Source of the DNA: Litoribaculum gwangyangense
GTDB lineage: Bacteria; Bacteroidota; Bacteroidia; Flavobacteriales; Flavobacteriaceae
Direction of reading: 5' to 3'
DNA length: 41,431 nucleotides
Assembly: GCF_039543505.1 (NCBI RefSeq)
Contig: NZ_BAABJW010000018.1
Span: forward strand, 1-41,431
Translations under genes and position numbers: made by a program
In this document: in pieces, positions 26,901 through 35,103 of the stretch
Numbering within the stretch: the first letter of the stretch is position 1
Layout: the number at the start of each line of letters is the position of its first letter
The notes under the pieces: model-generated
What the model saw: the letters and a program-made list of their open reading frames with translations, nothing else
Told to the model about the DNA's origin: nothing
Database searches by the model: none

Positions 26901-27926
26901 AAAGAAAACTTAAATCTTGAAAATATTGATGTTTTTAGCAATTTTTTTGAAATAGGAGGACATTCCATCAAAGCAGTAAAAATAATATTGGATACCGAAA
27001 AACTTACTGGCAAAAAAATCCCTTTATCGTCCTTATTTCAATACCCCACTGTTGAGAAATTTGCTGAACTTTTAGAAACAGATAAAGAAATAGATTTAGA
27101 TTGTTTAGTACCCATAAAACCAAACGGTGGAAAAACACCTCTTTTCATAGTTCATGGAGCAGGTCTTAATGTTTTAAATTTTATCGATTTAAGTAAACAT
27201 TTTGATGAAGATCAACCTGTTTATGGTCTGCAAGGTACTGCAAAAAGTTATGATACATGGTATGAATCGATTGAAGACATGGCAGCCCATTACATTGAGG
27301 CTATTATAAAAATTAATCCACAAGGCCCTTACGCCCTAGCAGGTTTTTCTTTCGGTGGAGTTGTTGTCTTTGAAATGACGCGTCAATTAAAAGAACAGGA
27401 GAAAAAGGTGATTTTTACAGGATTATTAGACTCTTATGCCGATTCTTCATATTACTTTAAGACGTATGAACAGAAAATAATAGCAAAATCATCTGATCTA
27501 GCAAAAAGAAGGTTAAATATTTTAAAAGACATGCTATCAAGTTGGTCCAGTTTTAAAGCTCATATCAAAAATAAAAAAGTATATCTATTAAAAAAGTATT
27601 TTGGTTACCAAAAGTCCATGACGAAGCAAGAAATTTTAGCTTTAGCGGAATTTACTATGGCAAATAATATGGTGAATAAAATTGCCGATCGTTATCACCT
27701 AAAGCCACAAGACTTTAGTGTTGATTTATTTCGATCTAAAGATGAAAATTCATTTGATAGATTAGACCCCATTTATTTGGGATGGCAAAAAGCAGCTACC
27801 AAAGGTATTACCATTCATGATATCTCTGGTAATCATTTAGATATTTTAGCACCACCGAATGATAAATTTTTGGCAAGGACTCTTCAAGATATTTTAAATA
27901 ATAGAACTAATGTTACTAAATCATAA
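23928..27926 (+). CDS. NRPS module with release domain: C-A-T-TE
   Basis: A 1332-aa terminal module. The condensation domain (about 25-450) has HHIICDG with His157, His158 and Asp162 intact. The A domain (about 475-985) carries YTSGSTGKPKGV, NIYGPTETTV, YLSGDLGKL and TTENGKID. It is very similar to the A domain of the preceding protein, with the same derived pocket residues (D-A-M-W-L-G-I-V). The carrier has Ser1013 (GGHSI). The type I thioesterase (about 1090-1320) has GFSFG with Ser1141 and a late His (GNHLDIL). It should accept the aminated intermediate from the upstream protein, join a second amino acid and release the chain by hydrolysis or cyclisation. The N-terminus continues the linker found at the end of the upstream protein. 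It overlaps the PPTase gene by 17 bases. Confidence 0.95.
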   Translation: MSQTSTLENKNIYNPFAGPEIERVIHTTQAQEEIWTACKLGGDNANRAYNESVSLRLKGKLNLKSMEAAFHDLIKRHESLRCVFSTDGYYMTIFKNLEIPFWLEDITDLSYENKEKAIANYLDKQAEHIFDLSKGPLINCGLIKISDSESQLVLMAHHIICDGWSIGIMLQELGILYSAYVQNKAIEISSPEKFSTYADEQLELIESESYKEIETYWLNQYKESVPELILPTDYDRPLLRNYDSKRLDFILNKDLLNSLKKTGRDANCSLVTTLLAVFDLLLLRLTGQEDIVVGLPTAGQSVTGKTHLVGHCVSFLPLRSKIDSTQSFNDYLKQRNSDLFDAYDHQQLSFGHLLKMLSIPRDPSKIPLIPVAFNVDLGLTDGVSFHDLNYKLISNPRKYEIFEIFLNATGTQENLSFEWAFNAKLFKTDTIEKMMKSFEEIIEKITKDSSKNIGQIVFQDFTSHYKELNNTISSYPKSTLHELFADRVEKYPDAIALEYYDRKISYWELGQKINQIAHYLSYKGLKPRQVVAISLGRSPELIASLFAILQCGASYVPIDVNYPDARLNLMIKDSNASFYIGESSKTNLPKNVISLPITTILNEIVNFPKNPLNLKVTTESPAYIIYTSGSTGKPKGVQVAHCNVINLIFSMAKEPGISAKDKIFSVTTISFDAMVMEIYLPLIFGASVVLVDEDTRRNGKLLLKKIETDGVTMMWGTPSIWQILIDTGWNTSLKLKVLIGGEPVPLSLAQELLARCSEVWNIYGPTETTVCCILTQISKTDNPITIGKPIANTQIYLLNPKGNLVKPGIIGEIAIAGDGVSQGYLNRPELNKERFITNPFENETESKMYLSGDLGKLLPSGQIQCLGRRDRQVKVRGYRIELEEIEHVLMAIEGVKLAVVLAENDILIAFIQIDIELNPEINPVKLCRQELTSQLPSFMVPNIFQVVDKIPTTENGKIDRKALLKYRSDSNSKKVYTSPRTENEKLVASIWKENLNLENIDVFSNFFEIGGHSIKAVKIILDTEKLTGKKIPLSSLFQYPTVEKFAELLETDKEIDLDCLVPIKPNGGKTPLFIVHGAGLNVLNFIDLSKHFDEDQPVYGLQGTAKSYDTWYESIEDMAAHYIEAIIKINPQGPYALAGFSFGGVVVFEMTRQLKEQEKKVIFTGLLDSYADSSYYFKTYEQKIIAKSSDLAKRRLNILKDMLSSWSSFKAHIKNKKVYLLKKYFGYQKSMTKQEILALAEFTMANNMVNKIADRYHLKPQDFSVDLFRSKDENSFDRLDPIYLGWQKAATKGITIHDISGNHLDILAPPNDKFLARTLQDILNNRTNVTKS

Positions 27927-28695
27927 AATAAATTGTAGTTCTTATGGAGAATTAAAACCAAATAGTATCTACAATGATTTGAATTTGAATCATTCAGATA
28001 TTTTTATCTACCAAATTTATTTACCTGATTATTTCGACATTGTTGATGCGTTAATTTCTTTGTTGAATTTTGAAGAAATTACTAGGGTTAATAGATATTA
28101 TCATGAGACAGATAAAAATAGGTTTATAATTTGTAGAAGTATACTTAAATATCTATTATCCAAACATACTCGATTGGATATACAAGACATTGAAATAGAC
28201 TATCAGGCCAATAAAAAACCCCATTTATCATCGCACCCTTCCACATTTTTTAACATTTCCCATTCAGAGAATTATGCGTTTATTGCGATAGCTAATCGTC
28301 CCATTGGAATTGATATTGAATACATTAATAAGAATTTTAACTTCACACCTTTACTTCAAGACATTTTTAGTGATATAGAAATTTCATTTATAAAAAATTC
28401 TCAAGACAAAAGACAGTCTTTTTATAGTTTATGGACTCGAAAAGAGGCCTTTGTAAAAGCACTTGGCAAAGGGATTGATGATGATTTTTTAAAAATCCCT
28501 AGCTTAGATGGTTTGCATCATCTAAATACCTCCGATATGGCACGGAATAAAAACTGGAACATCCATGGTTTTGAAATTACAGATCACTATATTGGGGCAC
28601 TAGCCTATGAAGAAACTCCTTCTTTAGCAACTTCATTTTCGGTAATTAGTTTATCAAATGAGCTTTCAGATTTAATAGAATTATTAAGAATGTAA
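27910..28695 (+). CDS. Sfp-type 4'-phosphopantetheinyl transferase
   Basis: Transfers phosphopantetheine from CoA to the serine of carrier domains. The 261-aa protein has the Sfp/AcpT signatures: PHLSSHPSTFFNISHSE, PIGIDIEYI with metal ligands Asp135 and Glu137, and FYSLWTRKEAFVKALGKGI with Glu179 and Lys182. The size and two-lobed layout fit the Sfp group. The ATG lies inside the last codons of the upstream NRPS gene (17-base overlap, other frame), so translation is probably coupled. It should activate the three carrier domains encoded just upstream (Ser553, Ser1560 and Ser1013). Confidence 0.93.
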   Translation: MLLNHKINCSSYGELKPNSIYNDLNLNHSDIFIYQIYLPDYFDIVDALISLLNFEEITRVNRYYHETDKNRFIICRSILKYLLSKHTRLDIQDIEIDYQANKKPHLSSHPSTFFNISHSENYAFIAIANRPIGIDIEYINKNFNFTPLLQDIFSDIEISFIKNSQDKRQSFYSLWTRKEAFVKALGKGIDDDFLKIPSLDGLHHLNTSDMARNKNWNIHGFEITDHYIGALAYEETPSLATSFSVISLSNELSDLIELLRM

Positions 28696-28779
28696 TTTAA
28701 ATCAAAAAAGCTATGTAATCCCCAAATATATTCTTGATTTTATTCGGTTTTAAATAAAACTTTAATATGAAACTTAAGC

Positions 28780-28837
28780 TATTTTTGCGAGGGCAAAAAA
28801 GGTATCTAGATAAGGAAACCCTTAGGTTTATTGCCCT
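28780..28837 (+). promoter_or_regulatory. -7-like element and structured segment after the NRPS operon
   Basis: TATTTTTG (28,780-28,787) on the plus strand matches TAnnTTTG. Just after it, AGGGCAA (28,790-28,796) can pair with TTGCCCT (28,831-28,837), enclosing an AAACC/GGTTT hairpin (28,816-28,829) and a palindrome ATCTAGAT. It might give a short RNA antisense to the end of the DUF2264 gene, or the structure may serve that gene's 3' end. No -33 element was found. Confidence 0.2.
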
Positions 28838-30039
28838 TTAAATAAATTTTTAATTTTCCTCCACCCCGATTGAAATTTATAAAGTATGGACATAAAAAAG
28901 TCTTTTGTAATATGGGTTTCATAATATGATTTATCTGGTTCAAACTCATGACCATCGAATGCTTTCAATGAAGTCCACGCAGCATCTTTTTCCGTCCAAA
29001 AGGGGTGTTGGCTATCCAATCCTAAGGGAAGAAAAAGGGTTGCACAATGATAAGCGCTTCCTGAAGACACATACTGCTCAGCCATTTTTTCTTGCTTGCC
29101 ATTAAAACCAACTGTTAAAAACCCTTGGGCATCAAAATTATCAGGCGTTTCCATCTGCCGTTTTAAAACCGCATTCAAAGAACATCTTACTTGAGATGGG
29201 GTTATATGTTTTGGAAGAAACCCCATAAGTGCTGCTTGGGATAAGGCGTGAAAGGCTCCAAACCTACAAATTAAAGTTCTTCCAAAAAGCGGATAAGCCC
29301 CTTCTGGTGATATCATACGCTCTTGAATTTCAATATAACGTTGATACCTAGGTAATTGTTTAGTTAAATGTTGATTGAAATTCTTCAATCCATGGATTTT
29401 CATCACTTCTAAAACATCCATAAGCATCGGGTGGATCACAAAGCTATTGTAATGATCCATGCTGAAATGCGCACCGTCGCCGTAAAGTCCATCGCCAATA
29501 TAATAGGAGTTGACAAATTTTTTGACACCATAATGGAGCCTTTTTTTATTACAATTATTATCATAGGTCAATAAAAATGCTTCAATCATCGAAGCAAAGA
29601 GTAACCAATTGTTTTTTGGAGGTTGAAACTTACGGGTCTTTTTTATTTCAAATAATAGTTTTTTTTGTATTTCATTTCCTAAGGCACGCCATAAGTTAGG
29701 GGCTCTTAATAACCCTTGTGATAAATATGCCGCATCTACTAAGGCTTGTGCGCCGGTACCAAAATCAACATAATCCTTTGATTTTGGGTTTACAAGATTT
29801 CCAATGGCTTTAACTGTAAGTTGACTGTAGTTTGAACGGAGATTACCTTCTTTTGAAGGGCCGTTTGGCAGATTCAACCAAGGGGCTATCCCACATACCA
29901 AACGACCAACAGCTTCCAAATATTGAAATGCACTCCTATTTTTATAAACGGGCATGGTTTTTTTTAAATTATCATGAGCCGCCGCATGAATTACCGGAAA
30001 GGCAATTTTTTCTAAATATGTGACCCATTGAACACGCAT
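28828..30039 (-). CDS. DUF2264 family protein
   Basis: A 403-aa protein of the DUF2264 type, recognised from FGTGAQALVDAAYLSQ, NNWLLFASMIEAFL, YGDGAHFSMDHYNSFVIHP, RMISPEGAYPLFGR and FLPLGLDSQHPFW. The fold is probably an alpha/alpha toroid related to polysaccharide-acting enzymes (an inference from the motif pattern). No signal peptide is visible (MRVQWVTYLEKIAFPVIHA), so it appears cytoplasmic unless the start is wrong. Members often accompany uronate or pectin degradation genes; here it is last in a tight surface-glycan operon, 7 bases after the acyltransferase gene. The biochemical function is unknown. Confidence 0.8.
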   Translation of the reverse strand: MRVQWVTYLEKIAFPVIHAAAHDNLKKTMPVYKNRSAFQYLEAVGRLVCGIAPWLNLPNGPSKEGNLRSNYSQLTVKAIGNLVNPKSKDYVDFGTGAQALVDAAYLSQGLLRAPNLWRALGNEIQKKLLFEIKKTRKFQPPKNNWLLFASMIEAFLLTYDNNCNKKRLHYGVKKFVNSYYIGDGLYGDGAHFSMDHYNSFVIHPMLMDVLEVMKIHGLKNFNQHLTKQLPRYQRYIEIQERMISPEGAYPLFGRTLICRFGAFHALSQAALMGFLPKHITPSQVRCSLNAVLKRQMETPDNFDAQGFLTVGFNGKQEKMAEQYVSSGSAYHCATLFLPLGLDSQHPFWTEKDAAWTSLKAFDGHEFEPDKSYYETHITKDFFMSILYKFQSGWRKIKNLFKGQ

Positions 30040-30046
30040 GGTTTGT

Positions 30047-30856
30047 TTATAATTGGTTATCGATAATTTTTAAATGGGGTTGGTTGAAAATGGTCTTATT
30101 TTCGGAAACCTTTATATTGCTTAACAAGGTACCATAACCAACAATACATTTATCTGCTAGGTTAGTTCCTTTTAAAACCGATACGCCTTTTCCTATCCAA
30201 CAATCACTACCAATAGCTATAGGTGTTGTTTTTGGTTTTTCAAATTCCATACCAAATTCAGGATATTGACTATCGGTTATTTCTCTTCGTTTTTCAGCTT
30301 TATATATAACATGCGTATTAGTATCCCAAAATACGCAATCGTAGGATATTTGGTTATAATCACCAATAATAATATGTTCATCACATCGTATTTCGGTACC
30401 TTCGTTAATGGCATTACGAGAGCCAATTTCTACCTGTCCATTAAAACGAATCCAGGCACAACACCGTAATGAGTTAAAACTGCCTATTTTTAATCCACCT
30501 TCAACCTCAAAATGAGGTCTCTCTAATTTACCTCCTTTTGAAAGTATGTTGTTATCATCAATATGAATATAGCCTTTGGTTACACTCATATCAAATTCTT
30601 CAATAGAACAATTCTTTCCAATATAAATCTCACTTTTTCCTCCAAGAATCATACTTAAGGAAACACGAGATAGGGTTGAATAATCTCCAATAATGAGACT
30701 ATCTCCCTTTTTTACATATATGGTACTCTTATATATTTTGACATTTTTACCTAACTTAAAAACCCCTCCTTTTTCAATGGTTACTTTGGATCCCGTTAGA
30801 AGAAAGATGAGTTTTTTTTCATAAATAAAGTTAATTAAGAGCCTTTTTAAATTCAT
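30047..30856 (-). CDS. Left-handed beta-helix (hexapeptide) acyltransferase
   Basis: A 269-aa protein built of hexapeptide repeats, seen as recurring turns such as GKNVKIYKSTIYVKKGDSLI, IGDYSTLSRVSL and IGKNCSIEEFDMS. The C-terminal block IGSDCWIGKGVSVLKG is typical of O-acetyltransferases that act on sugars. An internal DTNTHVIY segment carries the likely catalytic His. The preferred role is acetylation of a sugar or glycan intermediate on the cytoplasmic side; the acyl group and acceptor cannot be read from the sequence. It starts 6 bases after the GT8 gene. Confidence 0.85.
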   Translation of the reverse strand: MNLKRLLINFIYEKKLIFLLTGSKVTIEKGGVFKLGKNVKIYKSTIYVKKGDSLIIGDYSTLSRVSLSMILGGKSEIYIGKNCSIEEFDMSVTKGYIHIDDNNILSKGGKLERPHFEVEGGLKIGSFNSLRCCAWIRFNGQVEIGSRNAINEGTEIRCDEHIIIGDYNQISYDCVFWDTNTHVIYKAEKRREITDSQYPEFGMEFEKPKTTPIAIGSDCWIGKGVSVLKGTNLADKCIVGYGTLLSNIKVSENKTIFNQPHLKIIDNQL

Positions 30857-30862
30857 GTTTTC

Positions 30863-31807
30863 TTATTTTAAATTTGCTAATACTTCCCTTTTAGAAATTG
30901 TTCTAGGTTTAGGGTATGGATAAGATTTAAAATTAGTCATATTAAATTTTATTATTTTAAGGTAATAAACCAACATTGATTTTATGTAATTGTACTTGAT
31001 ATTGTTTGGACCAAGATTCGCCCTTTTAAAATAACCCCACCATAGTTTTTTATGAAAATGATGATTCGAAGGATATTTCCAAGGAGAATTTCCAGCATAA
31101 TGGACTATTTCCGGATTATCCATGGACTCCTTCACTTGATATCTGTCGTATCTATGAGATGCCGAGAAGAAATTGTTAATAACACCAAATCTTAATGGTA
31201 ACATAATCTTAGAATCTTGACAGATATAATTAATCGCGTCCTGTTCAGCAAAAATACTTTCAACAGGATATTTTTTTCCATAATTATATAGCTTTTCCGT
31301 TATTTTATTCTCTCGCCAATAATCAACATTTATCAATAAAGTACCCGCACAAATATACTTCTTATCTGGAGCGTACTTTAAACGCTCAAATGTAAAACTA
31401 TTAAAGGATTCTCTATCAATAACAGCGGCTATAGCTTTATTGGTAAAATCTAGATTAAATAAATAATCTAGATCAGAATTAACTACAATATCACAATCAA
31501 GATATAATACTCTAGAAACACTTTTATCAACAACTTCAGGAATCAAAATTCTGAACCACACATAAACGGAAAAATTCATATTAAACCCATCAAATCTTTT
31601 TTTATCAATTTTATGAATTTTAACCTCGTCGTTTGATTTTTCAACAAGACTTTTAAATTTTTCTTCATCTTGTGTACTGAAATAATCTGTTAACAAATGA
31701 AAAGTGAGCTTATCGTTTGGGTTTTTGTTATTAATAATTGAAAACATCGTGACATAACAAAAGTCAACATATTTATCATTAAGGCAAAAGGCGAAATTTT
31801 TAATCAT
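30863..31807 (-). CDS. Family 8 glycosyltransferase
   Basis: A 314-aa GT-A fold retaining glycosyltransferase. The N-terminal part (NFAFCLNDKYVDFCYVTMFSI) is the donor-binding region, LYLDCDIVVNSDLDYLF holds the DxD metal site near residue 103, and YICAGTLLINVDYWRE with the later HYAGNSPWKYP are the conserved GT8 blocks. The basic C-terminus (after about 270) may attach to the membrane. Family members transfer glucose or galactose to LPS or other glycans; the donor is not predictable here. It lies 4 bases after the flippase gene in the same operon. Confidence 0.92.
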   Translation of the reverse strand: MIKNFAFCLNDKYVDFCYVTMFSIINNKNPNDKLTFHLLTDYFSTQDEEKFKSLVEKSNDEVKIHKIDKKRFDGFNMNFSVYVWFRILIPEVVDKSVSRVLYLDCDIVVNSDLDYLFNLDFTNKAIAAVIDRESFNSFTFERLKYAPDKKYICAGTLLINVDYWRENKITEKLYNYGKKYPVESIFAEQDAINYICQDSKIMLPLRFGVINNFFSASHRYDRYQVKESMDNPEIVHYAGNSPWKYPSNHHFHKKLWWGYFKRANLGPNNIKYNYIKSMLVYYLKIIKFNMTNFKSYPYPKPRTISKREVLANLK

Positions 31808-31811
31808 TTTA

Positions 31812-33344
31812 TTATTTTTTAAAAAAAGGAAGTTTAGATTTTAACATATTAACTACAAAAATACGTTCTGAAGAGGTTAATCCGATTCTAAAAATGCTTA
31901 TAGTGCAAGAAAGGAAAGCAACAGAGCCCAAAATCAAAAAGCGTAAAAACCCCTCATCCATTAACACATAGACCATAGCTGGTAATAAAAAGGCAGCTAT
32001 GGTAACCAAGAATATCTTCAACATGACGCGTTTTACAAAATCCATAAAATCAAGATGTACCATATTCCGCAACATATAGGCACTTGCAAATACCGCTATG
32101 ATAATAATCACCAACATCACATAGGAGGTTGTTTCGGGGATACCATCCAATTTTAGAATGACATAACTAACCGGAGTCACCAAAAGTAGGATGGGAATGA
32201 CTACAAATTGATATTTTTTTAAATCCCCATGGGCTTGTGCCGAAACAATAAGCGGGTTTCGAACGGCCATGAACATGGAAATAAATAAGCCCAAACGCAT
32301 GAAATATACTGAATGCTCTGGCACCTCTTTTAACCATAGGCTCAACAATAGATTCGCCTCAAAAAATAGGGGCACCACAAAAATCAACATTAAAAAATAC
32401 GAGAATTTTGCCGACCGAAATACTAAATCATGCATATCTTTAAATTGGCTTTTAGCATAATTTTTTGTGATTTGTGGATTCATGGCTGTTTGAAAATTAC
32501 TACTAAACTGATTGATGATGTTACCCGCTTGACTTGCAATGGAGGCCGCAGCATTCATCGCCGGACCAAAAAACAAGTTAATCAATAAAGTAATCCCTTG
32601 CGTGTATCCTATGTAGGCTATGTTACCAGACATCGACCAGAAGGCCAAAGACCACATTTGTTTTAAGATATCCTTATCCCAACCCATTTTAAAACGCGCT
32701 TCTTCAAACTTTTTGTAACAATAAATTTGCTGAATAAAGAAATTAATTAAATAGGTAAGCATTAACAACAAGGCATATAAAATTAATTTATCGGTAGTAG
32801 TAATATAAACTGCATAACATATCACCAGTTTCATCACCACATCCACAATCGAAAACACAGCAAAAGCACCCATTTTCTCATGGGCCATAATAGCCCCCAT
32901 AAAAGGCACATTTAAAATACTCAATAGCATAGTAAATACAGAGATTTGAAAGACCCAAAAACTGGCAATCATGCGGTCTTCTGGAATCACCGCATAATGA
33001 TACAGGTACCACAAACCAAGCGTTTCTATAATGATGAGCACAAGTATCCCTATAATTACCTGTGCCGTTACCCCAATGGTAAAGACCTTTTTTAAATACT
33101 CAAGGTTTTCTTTTCCTAGTGCGATAGTAATCCAGCGCTGGGTGGCGCCAGCCATAGAGCCATTTAGGACGGAAAGCGTCGATACGATACCGCCTACCAC
33201 ATTGTATATGCCATAATCTACAAAACCCAAGGCATCCAATATGATCCTGGAGGTGTAAAAGCCAACGCCCATGGTAAACAACATACGCACATACAAAAGG
33301 GCTGTGTTTTTGGCAATGCGTTTGTTATTTTCGGATGTAGTCAT
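31812..33344 (-). CDS. Polysaccharide flippase (Wzx/MATE-like, MOP superfamily)
   Basis: A 510-aa integral membrane protein with about 12-14 hydrophobic segments. It begins NKRIAKNTALLYVRMLFTMG, a Wzx-type first helix, and contains LGFVDYGIYNVVGGIVSTLS and AGATQRWITIALGK, typical of Bacteroidota lipopolysaccharide-biosynthesis flippases. It probably moves lipid-linked glycan repeat units across the inner membrane. It is the first gene of a four-gene operon with GT8, hexapeptide acyltransferase and DUF2264. A polymerase (Wzy) and initiating transferase are not in the window. By eye its base composition is somewhat richer in GC than the GT8 and acyltransferase genes downstream. Confidence 0.9.
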   Translation of the reverse strand: MTTSENNKRIAKNTALLYVRMLFTMGVGFYTSRIILDALGFVDYGIYNVVGGIVSTLSVLNGSMAGATQRWITIALGKENLEYLKKVFTIGVTAQVIIGILVLIIIETLGLWYLYHYAVIPEDRMIASFWVFQISVFTMLLSILNVPFMGAIMAHEKMGAFAVFSIVDVVMKLVICYAVYITTTDKLILYALLLMLTYLINFFIQQIYCYKKFEEARFKMGWDKDILKQMWSLAFWSMSGNIAYIGYTQGITLLINLFFGPAMNAAASIASQAGNIINQFSSNFQTAMNPQITKNYAKSQFKDMHDLVFRSAKFSYFLMLIFVVPLFFEANLLLSLWLKEVPEHSVYFMRLGLFISMFMAVRNPLIVSAQAHGDLKKYQFVVIPILLLVTPVSYVILKLDGIPETTSYVMLVIIIIAVFASAYMLRNMVHLDFMDFVKRVMLKIFLVTIAAFLLPAMVYVLMDEGFLRFLILGSVAFLSCTISIFRIGLTSSERIFVVNMLKSKLPFFKK

Positions 33345-33923
33345 TATCTATTTAAGTCTTATTGAATGTGATTAATCATTGGTAACAGTTTATAACTACT
33401 TTAGAGTTCATTTAAAAACAGCGTGCCAATTAAAATTCATTTTCGATAGCTAACTGACCTGCCAATAAAAAGCAACTGTCAAGAATGTCGTAAAATCAAT
33501 GAAATTGAATAACATAAATATTATAAATTAAGGGATAAATATAATGCTTTGTTCAAAACTGATGACCTAAAACATAACGCTTTCGTTGAGTTTTATAAAT
33601 TTTTCGATTTAAAACTCTTTAACTATAGAATTATAAACTTTAATGCCAAAAAAAGGGATGAAATACGAAACCATTCAAAAGAAAAAAGTTTAAGATACAC
33701 TAACTCATCTGTAAAAATTTTTAAAATTATTACAACATTGTTTAAAAAACCAACGATAAATGCACATTAACTAATTTTTTTAAACTTTACCGTAGTTGGC
33801 TTTTGTAAACTAATTTATTCACTTATTTTTAACCAAGTTTTGGCCATCAACCCTTGATAAAACATATATTCAAATAGGTTGATGACCATCCATTAACATA
33901 ACAATTTCACATATTCATTGTAA
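33345..33923. other. Gene-poor divergent gap between the flippase and gmd
   Basis: This 579-bp AT-rich region separates two divergent glycan units and should hold both promoters, but I find no clean TAnnTTTG with a spaced TTG. A 73-codon frame (33,549-33,770) has unlikely composition and is not called. Near the right end a hairpin pairs GGCCATCAACC (33,842-33,852) with GGTTGATGACC (33,877-33,887), with one mismatch, 37 bases before the gmd ATG. Confidence 0.5.
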
Positions 33924-35051
33924 ATGAAAGTAGCATTAATCACAGGAATTACAGGTCAAGATGGCTCTTATTTAGCCGAATTATTATTAGAGAAAGGATA
34001 CATGGTGCATGGTGTAAAAAGAAGATCCTCTCTTTTTAATACCGATAGAATCGATCATTTATATCAGGACCCCCACGATCCGAACCAAAGGTTGAAATTA
34101 CATTATGGCGATTTAACGGATTCGTTAAATTTAACACGTATCATCCAAGAGTGCCAACCCGATGAAATTTACAATCTAGGTGCCATGTCGCATGTTAAAG
34201 TGTCGTTTGATACGCCCGAATATGTTGGAAATGTAGATGGCTTAGGAACCTTAAGGCTTCTGGAAGCCATACGGATTTTAGGTCTGGAAAAGAAAACCAG
34301 AATTTACCAAGCGTCCACATCCGAGTTATACGGTGGTTTACCCGAAAACAAAAACGCCAAAGGTTTTTATGACGAGAACTCGCCCTTTTACCCGCGTTCG
34401 CCTTATGGGGTTGCCAAAATATATGGTTTTTGGATTACTAAAAACTACCGCGAAGCCTATGATATGTTTGCCTGTAATGGTATTTTATTCAATCATGAAT
34501 CGCCCAGAAGAGGTGAAACGTTTGTAACCCGAAAAATCACCAGGGCGGTTGCTAAAATAGCCTTAGGATTACAAGAAAAAATATACCTAGGCAACTTAGA
34601 GGCCCAACGCGATTGGGGCCATGCCAAAGATTATGTAAGAATGATGTGGATGATTTTACAAGCAGATAAAGCTGAAGATTGGGTCATAGCCACTGGAGTC
34701 ACTACAACTGTACGCGATTTTGTGCGTATGGCATTTAAAGAAGTGGGTATTGAACTCGAATTCAAGGGTGTTGGCGTCGATGAAAAAGCTTATGTTACAG
34801 CTTGCAATCATGAAGATTTCCAATTGGAAATTGGCAAAGAAGTATTATCCATAGACCCAGCGTATTTCCGTCCAACCGAGGTGGATTTATTAATAGGCGA
34901 CCCCACTAAAGCCAAAGAAAAGCTGGGATGGGTGCCAGAATATAATCTGGAAGACTTGGTAAAAGACATGATGGCATCGGATGTTAAATTGGTTAAAAAA
35001 GATGTGGATTTATTAAAAGGTGGCCACGATATCTTAACTCAGGCAGAGTAA
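33924..35051 (+). CDS. gmd: GDP-mannose 4,6-dehydratase
   Basis: Converts GDP-D-mannose to GDP-4-keto-6-deoxy-D-mannose using bound NADP. The 375-aa SDR protein has the nucleotide-binding GITGQDGSYLAELL at residues 7-20, VKRRSSLFNTDRIDHLY, the catalytic YGVAKIYGFW (YxxxK), and NHESPRRGETFVTRKITRAV, which is specific to GMD. The length is normal. It is followed after 52 bp by fcl, so the pair makes GDP-L-fucose for the adjacent glycan genes. A hairpin lies just upstream of the start. Confidence 0.97.
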   Translation: MKVALITGITGQDGSYLAELLLEKGYMVHGVKRRSSLFNTDRIDHLYQDPHDPNQRLKLHYGDLTDSLNLTRIIQECQPDEIYNLGAMSHVKVSFDTPEYVGNVDGLGTLRLLEAIRILGLEKKTRIYQASTSELYGGLPENKNAKGFYDENSPFYPRSPYGVAKIYGFWITKNYREAYDMFACNGILFNHESPRRGETFVTRKITRAVAKIALGLQEKIYLGNLEAQRDWGHAKDYVRMMWMILQADKAEDWVIATGVTTTVRDFVRMAFKEVGIELEFKGVGVDEKAYVTACNHEDFQLEIGKEVLSIDPAYFRPTEVDLLIGDPTKAKEKLGWVPEYNLEDLVKDMMASDVKLVKKDVDLLKGGHDILTQAE

Positions 35052-35103
35052 ATCCCTAAAAACTACTTTAACTAAAACAATGTGCTAATTTGGCAAAATT
35101 CTA

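Noticed and set aside
33549..33770. A 73-codon reading frame in the gap between the flippase and gmd genes
   Set aside because: Composition is dominated by Lys, Phe and Asn as expected from random AT-rich DNA, there is no promoter or conserved motif, and no family resemblance.
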